From: Siphonodentalium dalli
Taxonomy: Eukaryota; Mollusca; Scaphopoda; Gadilida; Siphonodentaliidae
NCBI GenBank assembly: GCA_032622095.1
Contig: CP136068.1
Span: 136,281,989-136,345,988, forward strand
DNA length: 64,000 bases
Direction: 5' to 3'
How positions within the stretch are numbered: position 1 is the first letter of the stretch; every line of letters begins with the position of its first letter. Positions 55,561-64,000 of this stretch are shown one piece after another. A model generated the notes under the pieces. It saw only the letters and a list, made by a program, of their open reading frames with translations, did not search any database and was not told where the DNA came from. Position numbers and translations under genes: made by a program.

Positions 55561-57607
55561 CAAAGAGACTCACTGACGCCGGATGAAGTACATGTGCAAC
55601 TGTGGAGATTTGATAATAAGGAGTAACAGTTGATGTTGGTGAGAAAGCAATAGGTGAATACATTAGTTTACCGCAAAATTCTACAATGGGAACTGCCATA
55701 TATATGGTTATGGTACATGTTTATATTTACCTATATAATTATTTACGAGGACGTGTTAACTGAAATTATTGGGAAGATAGATAATAGATAGATAATTTAT
55801 TGGCAAAAGTGCATTATATATACAAGAATACAGGAAATACGTGATAACCCAATGAATTATGTGGTGTTAGTTGATGTAGTCTTCATAGACTCAACTGGTG
55901 TGTATCTCTTATGGTCGGGTTCTGCAAAGTCGCGATTTTTAAGAGGAGCACTTGACGTGCAGGAAACAAATGTCTTAATGTCATCAGAAAAGAGTCTCGC
56001 GATTAACAACATACAGGATACCACGCTCTTGGGTACACCCACAATGGTGGACAAAATGTAGATATTCGACCCACCTCGTGTGTGACATAGCACGTCAATG
56101 TCCACTCACTCTATCGAGTGGGGGTACTTGTCAAGCATACAAACTACTTGAGAAGTATGTGACATATTGCAAACATCATGACCTTCTGTATATCGTCCTT
56201 CAGCTGAGTGTCGTGCTACCCGAAACGAATATCCGTGGCCAATACGTACATATACCACCATAAAATAGTGGTATATAGATAGTAAATAGATAGTGACTAT
56301 TCAAAAAATATTGTTTGATGAGTTAAATCATTCATTTAATTGTGTTTATCACTCGGTAAAACCTAGTAGTGACCAACAATTTTGTATTTGGGGTTACCTC
56401 CCGCTTACCGGTCATGAATGTACGGAAACCCGTAACGGCGTTATTGTGCTTTTTAGTAATAAGTTCTCCACAATATCATTTAATCCCACTTTTGTCAGAT
56501 ATTATCTATCTCAATTTTGTTTCCTTGTTTATTTTCAACTGCTTTGTCATTGAGACAAGCGAGGAAAATGTTTTTTGGTGTTCTACAACACAAACGGCAA
56601 ACTTTGAAAACCTGTTCGACATTGCTGCTCTCACGAACTTCATTAATTGTTGATAAAAGTCTAATTTTGTCAGCCAGTACGACTTATCTGTTTGTAAAAA
56701 CAATATAGTTGGTCAACTGTGGTAATTATATGAAATTCCTTATAGGAAAAACTCACCCATTATGTCTTTTATCCTTACATATGTTTGCTGATGACAATTC
56801 GAGATATCTTCTAAAAGCTACCGGTGTCATTGTGGTCCCCTGCTAACGCGTTTACATAGTACCGCAATCACCGCTACCTCGCTGTACAGGACCGGTTCAC
56901 AGGGGGTGGTATTCGGGGTTCGAGAATCCAGACGAATTTGTATCAAATCTATTTAACTTTTTATTTATATTTTCTTTTATTTAAATACCATGTGCTATAT
57001 CAAAGATGATATTTTATTCGATATTGAACTTTATATGCATTTATTTCATTCAGTTTCGACGTTTATAGGGATACCAAAATATATTTTCTTATTTTTTTTC
57101 AATAACAAAATCCTATTTAGCATGTATTGGATTGACCAAATTTAGTATATAAACATAGTTTTATATCACATGCGACTGTTGTGGCGATCGAAACATCATA
57201 CTTCGCCACATTTATCCATTTTTTGTGTGAAAGATAGGTCCATGCAATCTGCACCTATCGCGAAATATATATACATAACCACATAACGCTCTCTATGACA
57301 AAGGCCCGTTTCCATGGCAACCTTTGGACGACAAAAATTGTAGACCAACTTTCTTGGATTCACTGACATCTGAGGAACAAACCAAGACAATAAAATCAAT
57401 TTTGGCACACAGATCGAGCGACTGGCAATTTACCTACGCATGGGCCCTCACTATACATTTACATGTAGTGTTCAGTGTGCCATTCAGAATGAGTATTATA
57501 TTGTTTCACAATTAAGCGGGCCTGACTAACTCGAGCTTACGAATTATGTCTATACGTAATTTGGAAATAGGTATAATATAGGTTGACAAATACAGGAAAT
57601 ATTTATG
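55561..57607. other. Intergenic, no gene seen
   Basis: Holds a GATA-rich tract at about 55785-55800 and the two halves of a dispersed repeat (56255-56387, 57376-57452), separated by about 990 bp of sequence without recognised content. Confidence 0.45.
56255..57452 (+). repeat. Dispersed repeat, copy split by about 990 bp
   Basis: The outer parts match 50425-50535 and 50538-50620, which are adjacent there. The separating segment (56388-57375) shows no terminal repeat that I could find. Confidence 0.7.
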
Positions 57608-57688
57608 TACCGGCGTCAAATGCTCAAAAAAAATATTATACATGGGGCTCCCATGTACAATATTTTTTTTGAGCATTTGACGCCGGTA
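57608..57688. repeat. Perfect short hairpin with 36-38 bp stem
   Basis: TACCGGCGTCAAATGCTCAA pairs with TTGAGCATTTGACGCCGGTA. The A-run pairs with a T-run, and the loop is GGGGCTCCC-like. One mismatch near the loop (TATAC/GTACA). It may be a solo MITE or a structured transcript. Confidence 0.85.
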
Positions 57689-60600
57689 TAAGTTTTGGGC
57701 GCCCGAAGTTTCAACACTGAATATTTCTATCAAAAATAAATATAGCAATTCTAAAAGTGGAGTCAAAATTTAGACAATTCCATCTACATGTAAAGAACAA
57801 ATGAATGATAAACAAGAGTCGTCTACAGTGCACTCTGGGTTATACAATGTAGTCCGATCAACGCCCGGACTATAACATGCACTGGTGGCAGTATAACCGT
57901 AAAGAGATTATCTGTATACGCAGTACTACTATTGTATCCATGTACCGTATACATAGTATATTTTTGAATTATTATAGAAATACATTGCTGGTTCGTTTCC
58001 AATGGTATATATGCATGGCATTTAAAATTGGTTATATCTTCCATCAAACGTTGTGCCACCCTATATATAATTGGAACAAATGTGTGATAACAAGACATCT
58101 TTAGGTCACAACAAATACGCATCTGCCATTGCTTAATAACAAAAAAAAAGTCACGAGTCCTTCAAAACATCGGTTTCCATGTGTCGTTATCGTCATTAGT
58201 CAGTTGATTGACTGAACATATATTTATTCATAACCCAAACATTTACACAACAGATATTAATCTACATACAATATTTTAATTAACATTATGGATCCAACAA
58301 GAATGTAGATGAATAGGGGATTGGAATACTAGTTAATCAGTTCGGTGTCAGATATTTTTGGTAAAAACTGCATTTATACTAATAGAACGAGTACGTGATT
58401 GGAGTGTGATCGGACCACCCGTTTGGCTTGTATTGATGACTTATTTTGCTGGTGTATCATGAAGCTGATGACTATTAGAAGTAAAACTGAAAAAATCAGC
58501 ATGGTCAATGGAGGAATTAAGTGGTTGGATAGATGCATTGTATTATCAGCCGAAACAACTCTATATACTAGTACTGTCCAGAAGCCATGATTTTGCGATT
58601 ATTTATTCTGAATTACAAAATATTATCCAATGCACCAGCCCAAACCATAGTCGACCCAGTGATTCTGGGGGCTTATTCCATGGGCATGTCCGGCGCGCCA
58701 AAATCATCATGTCGCCCAGATAATTCACATTTGCACAGACTTTCAGAAGATAAGTTCACTGTTCAAAGAAGCTTTGATCTTCCATCACTTACCCTCCATA
58801 GTATACCGCAATTGCACTGAAAGTTATTGTCACTCGTTCCATATAGGCCTAATATAAAGCAATATAAACTGGGCCCAGAACACAGGAAAACGTGTCGTTT
58901 TGAATGTATTATACGCAAAATTTCCCCCGGACCCCCACCTACGAGAGGGGGGTTAAACACCCCTTTCGTGCTCACCCCCAAATAGCCGCTTCGCGGCTCG
59001 GATGATGCTACGCATCATATATACATTAATAGATGGCGACCCCCTTTTCAAATTTCCTGGATGCGCATAGCCATTAATTTTTCCAACTGTTTTCAATGGT
59101 TGACATAAGTTAAACAAACGCTCTTTATTTCTACTATATCAGGAATAGACTGACACCTAATGCGATTTTCTTTTCCATGACATTCACATAGCTACATTGT
59201 GTTTCGGACCCAAACTATCGTGTTCGAAGTTGTATTTTTGTATGACTTTAATGCGTCTTTCTGTGATAAATAATGCTCGTAGAAAGATAGTTCCGAGTAT
59301 ATATCGACATATTTCGATACCGGAAAAACTTTAAAAGCTTACATGTAAACAATGCGGATAATAAACAAAACTTATTTTTAATTTCCCGGCCATGACAACA
59401 ACGCTCTTTATTGTCGTGCATTGGAAAAACATAAATCCTGATGCTCGCTATTGATGCGTGATGTAGCAGAACATTCCGTAGTTACATGCATTTACATGTT
59501 ACATGTGTATTTTCGTAACATTGTGCCTTATATATACGATGGTGATTGGAAGTAGCAAGTGATTCTTCTGTGTGGTCAGCTGGAAATTAACGTAGAATAT
59601 GTTATTAACTTGGTGTCATATCCGACTGTGCATCTTTGAGATGATAAACATATAGACGTGCATTAGTGTATATTGTTTTTGTTCATTGTTACCATATATA
59701 TTTCATTTGAATAAATATTTCACACTATAAACCCGTGTTGTCTTGCAAAAATCGCCAAATTTTAATGGTGAACCATTCCAGGTTTAGCCAAGATTCCTAA
59801 CCCTTGAGAAAAAAATAGTTTGTGTTTATATTCACAGAAACCGGTAGACCTCAGATTTTTGTTTAGAATTTGATGTACATGTAACTGCATATTTTACATG
59901 TATGAATGCATCACCTTTACCATGTCTTCTATTAAGTCAATTTAATTAATGTACTTTTAGAAATTAAAATGGGTGCAAAATAACGAATCTGCCACGTGGT
60001 ATCGGTGTGCTTAACTCATGATGTGACGTGTCCAGTGGTCGGTACTTTGAAGTAAGGCACACAGTTCACATCCCGCCTGGCTATTGTTCCGGTATGTATT
60101 CTGGTCTTTGAGACTCGATTTTGAGGTATTAGCGGCCTCTTAAACATTTGCAACACGGCCACATGGGCATCACTTAATTATCCACCCAAGAAATTTCACA
60201 GTTCTAAGTAATCGTTTCTGGGTGTTTCCTCTAGTTCGGTATAACAAATGCTCTTTATATTTACCATATATACATATATCAGTACTATTTCTATTAGTCA
60301 CTTTGGAACAATAACGAGCGTTCATTGTTAGTCTATTCCTATAAATGGTAAAACTAAAAGTTCTCTTCCGTGCAAATAAAAAAAACATTTGAAAAATTGC
60401 TGTGGTATATGTCCGGAATAAATGATACCTCCGGGCTGGTGATCGATATTAAGTTAACGTATTTATTATCTTTCCTAATTCCGACTACGTACCGTAATGT
60501 GGAGGTTCATATGGGAAACGTACGTTTGATGTTGGGGAATACTGAGGTCTATCCAGAGTAGCTCTATACCCAAACAGAGTTAATTCATCTTTTAAAATAA

Positions 60601-61236
60601 TTTATGCGTGTATATAAGCCTCTGCTGACTCGAACGCGATGAATACTTGCGAATATTTAAAATATAATTCCGTGTTTAACCAATTTCTCATTGGATTTTA
60701 ACCTGCAACATATCATTTTGATACCACGAAATCGGTCCGTCGCGATTCCGAAGTTAAATCCTTCACAGTTATAGCTTTTATTATATAATGAAAATCAGCT
60801 AGGAATTTTAAAAAACACAGTTGCGATCCGCAATGCGCAATGTTACATAACACGCCCAGCGGTCAGATTCAGTTATCTGAATACCCGAGCATCCTGTAGT
60901 TTACTCATGTGTCCTCTTTGTGTGGACATAGGGTGTAATGATGGCGAATGAGTCACCCCAAACCACACAACATCCACATTAGACACAGACAGGCGATATA
61001 TAAATGAGCATACATGCAGATAAAAAAAATAATATTAACAAAGCTTATATACAAGAAGTATATAGTTGCATATTTCCACACACGAATGACTGTAATTGAT
61101 ACGGAGAATCTATGTACATGCACATGGATCCCGAGAAAATTGGAATACGATGTTTACTATACATGCAAATAAAGAGCATTAAACTAAAATTGGAATGGTG
61201 ACTCGGGGTAACCTGGCGGGTGATACACTCTTAAAA
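57689..61236. other. Intergenic, no gene seen
   Basis: About 3.5 kb with no recognised gene. A small hairpin, ATGATGCTACGCATCAT, lies at about 59002-59018. ORFs at 58399-58820 overlap in several frames and show no motif. Confidence 0.45.
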
Positions 61237-61790
61237 CTACTGTGTGGTAGAACCACACAGTTACCACACAGTTTGTGTATCCACTTGATCGAGCACAACA
61301 TTGTGTGGTGAATTGTGTGGCAAATAATCACACATCTGTTGTGTGGCGGTGGCGAACAAACTGTGTGGATCGAACAAACAACTTGTTAAATGTGTGCTAA
61401 GTTGCGCACAAGATTGTGTGGATGCAGATGAACAGTTTATGTGTGGTAACTGACCTACATAGTTGTGTAGTTGACACACACAAAGATGTTTGGGTCCAGC
61501 ACATTTATTTGTTCGTTGAATGGACACAAATATGTTTGCACTAAGGAAACAATATGTTCACCGCTACCACACAAGATTGTATTGTTATTGTACACAATGT
61601 TGTTGGGCGAGACTACACATATGTGTTAATCACATGCGTACACATTTGTGTGGTTGATCCAAACAATAGTGTTCACCGCCATTACACTATTTGTATTGTT
61701 CTTGTACACATTGCTGTTGGGCAAGACAACACATATGTGTTAATTACATGTGTACAAATTTGTGTGGTCGATCCAAACAATAGGCTGCTA
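61237..61790. repeat. TGTGTGG/CCACACA-rich repeat block with a 115-bp tandem pair
   Basis: Words such as ACTGTGTGGTA and ACCACACAG recur in both orientations over 550 bp. Within it, 61556-61670 and 61671-61785 are two copies of one unit (GTTCACCGC, TGTTGGGC-AGAC, ACACATATGTGTTAAT, GATCCAAACAATAG). The ORF at 61554-61910 is a by-product of this repeat. Confidence 0.8.
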
Positions 61791-63762
61791 ATCCTGCAAA
61801 AAAAAAATCACATTCAACGAAGAGTGTTTACACCGATATTTATTGGCCATACATATAGTTCGGCTATCGTTGGACGATTTTTTTCCTGCCATACATATGA
61901 AATGTTATAGTCTACTGATGCTTGACGTGCGGCGCTGGACGAATATTAACTTATCAAACAGCAAACATGCATATCCCGGGGGTCCGCGACCTTCTTTTGT
62001 GTACACAGCAGAAATCGTGATTGTCGAATGATATAGTATAGCTATTGTCTTTAATTTCAATAATACAACGACACAAAACAAAACAGCCGTTTAACACATT
62101 CACATAATATTTTGGTCATCCGACGAGATTTCAAAGAAATTTTAAACTATAAGCGTGCATGTTTCAGTTCCATCAATGGGTTTCACATCAATAACTAGAA
62201 TTTTCCTCCAACTTGAATGTATTGGAACAATTCAAATTCAGTCTCTGCTATATATACATATATATGTATATTGCTATACTGGTTGGCTGTCTTACATCAG
62301 ACTCACCCTCACGTGTGTAGAAGAACAAGCTCTAAAACTAACTGAAGCTTTCTGAGATCCCTTGAACTATACAAGAAAATTAAGGGCTCCAAAGAGGATA
62401 GTTTTTTTTTGAATGTATATATATCGGTGCAATTTCTGGGGAGAAATTTCGAGTTGACGAAGAATAGAAGTCATCGCCTCTTGCACAGAAACCAAATTAC
62501 AGCACATGACATCGTCATATGTATACCAAAATCATTGATTTTGGAATTTGTGTCTAACTCATACATTCCACCGTGGTTCTTGGTTGGTCGACTAGAGTTT
62601 ATCTGCGTCGTTGCAAAGGCAGTCATGTCCATATCTTGTTATTTACATCGACGTCGCACCGCGTGACCGCCATGATTTCACCATTGAACCTGTAAGCAGT
62701 TAAGTTATTTTGTTTATAACATGCCATTGTGGGAATATTATTTACAGTGTATGTACATCTATAACAGTATTATAATTCATACATTAAAGAGCGCATTTTC
62801 AGAAAGGAATATAGTTTTTGAAACATGCTAAATATATACATACGAGTACTACTCATTATAGCTTCACATTTCATGAATGTTCGGACATTTTATAAATATA
62901 TTTTACTTTATCTATATGGCCAGATCGATGCCCCATTAAGCACAATCTTGACACGGCAAATTTGCAATTTTACATGCGGAATTTTAGCTATATAACACAA
63001 TACATTCATATATAAGGATTATAATATGAGAAACATGGCGAGTTTGAAAATAAGCACCCCCCCCTTTTTTATAGTATAAACGATAACTCTTCACCATGTA
63101 CGTCACTTAATCCAAATGCTAATAATACTTTAATGACACATCTCACTATTCTGCAGTATTTATAATTTTAGATTATTTATAAGTTCATTATTTGCTATTA
63201 TGACATTTATTGAATCACATAATATTCTTCACAATTTAAAGTTTTGGACACAAACGGTGGCTACATATGTATTAGATATACGACATCACCCCACCCCCGG
63301 CCCCTCCCTCGGTAACCGAATTTACGCAAGTTATACACAGCAGAGGAGCCAAAATATGCATGTTAATTTTTCACATCGTCTCGGTAAACCACCAATATAA
63401 TGGACAAATAAATACCCCACCTACCCAACAATTTGTTTCACTTGGTACATTGATCGTCCATTGTGGTATTTCAAGGTTTATTGCAACAGTGATGCTCATG
63501 ATCATCATATTCAAATGAAATTAATTTGAAACACCAATTTCACACATTTTGTGTGATTCCGGGTGCCACATATAGAACTTCGTAGTATACGACTAGGGCA
63601 TTCCAGTGGCATCCACAAGTCGCATTCAGGGACGCGGCTCGATGGTCGCCGTTGGCGAGGGGTGTCCACCTTCAAATGTCGAAGTGCACCCCACCCCCCC
63701 CTTGAACCATATTTGTAGAATTATATTTACACACCCCCTCTCGTTCTGAATTTTCCAATTGG
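61791..63762. other. Intergenic, no gene seen
   Basis: No recognised feature. The 85-codon ORF at 62409-62666 is unknown. Confidence 0.45.
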
Positions 63763-64000
63763 TACCTCAAGCTTTCCAACTATTAGAATTTCCAACCAAA
63801 TGGAAGTCTTCCACCCGATGGCCATTTGAGGCCATTTTTGTTTTACCAAAAGTAGAAAAATATGTTACTGTTTGTCTAAAAAAAACACAATAAATTTCCC
63901 ACTAATTACTGGTTGAAAAATCAAACAAAGAGAACAATTTCAACCTATTATAATGCATGTGGTGTAAAACTTGCAACTTTGCGTCAGGCATGAAATTTCC
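63763..64000. repeat. Dispersed repeat shared with 15145-15240 and 27188-27330; continues past the window edge
   Basis: GGTACCTCAAGCTTTCCAAC is present at about 63763 and about 15145. 63890-64000 parallels 27188-27330. No coding content. Confidence 0.55.

Noticed and set aside
1-64000. tRNA, rRNA or snRNA genes
   Set aside because: No stretch with convincing A/B boxes and cloverleaf, or other conserved RNA core, was seen by eye. A tRNAscan or Rfam search would be decisive.

Overview
The window is nuclear DNA from a metazoan, most likely a marine invertebrate. It is AT-rich, has spliced exons with GT..AG borders, and carries large non-coding stretches, hairpin-type MITEs, satellites and decayed retrotransposons of several classes. 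There are no operons, Shine-Dalgarno sites or dense ORFs. A PAN plus C-type lectin secreted protein and a multicopy zinc-finger/CXC family fit a mollusc, another spiralian, or a similar invertebrate with a repeat-rich genome. I cannot name the species. Most of the sequence holds no gene.

Genes. The best gene is on the minus strand, in three exons (22960-22654, 16315-16127, 13221-12968). Together they encode a 249-residue secreted PAN/Apple plus C-type lectin protein, and both introns are phase 1. A paralogue of its first exon, with signal peptide and PAN domain and exactly the same 307-base coding length, lies on the plus strand at 37241-37547 with no lectin exons after it. On the plus strand at 34549-36530 is a spliced gene with two cysteine/histidine modules of a multicopy invertebrate family. 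It is broken by a frameshift and an in-frame TAG. A minus-strand remnant at 49805-48807 carries the middle and the CXC-like carboxy end of the same kind of protein.

Retroelement relics. These are a LINE (minus, about 55560-51835) with endonuclease, reverse transcriptase (intact YADD) and C-terminal region in several frames; a LINE tail (4704-5060 minus); a tyrosine recombinase tail followed by an SGNH-hydrolase domain (11510-12355, DIRS/Ngaro- or Crypton-like); a Penelope-like RT fragment (32090-32402); and a Gypsy-type integrase fragment (38995-39460).

DNA elements. Seven TTAA-flanked copies of one roughly 400-bp MITE (681, 5394, 6063, 10335 inverted, 26373, 39718, 41501) each carry two 69-bp palindromes in opposite order. 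Other elements are a second, fully palindromic TTAA family (1192, 26993, 40615), a foldback element with a 5-bp target duplication (7876-8569), paired-hairpin elements (16333, 21772), a 240-bp palindrome (19241), and a large GCG-rich inverted-repeat element (44669-46681).

Tandem arrays. These are an 88-bp satellite x11 (3074), a 54-bp minisatellite x17 (9017), a 360-bp pair (17925), a roughly 180-bp triple (31600), an 80-bp array x6 (33700), a 352-bp array (about 42100-43480), and several microsatellites. A 660-680 bp tandem duplication (5147-6488) includes one MITE per unit.
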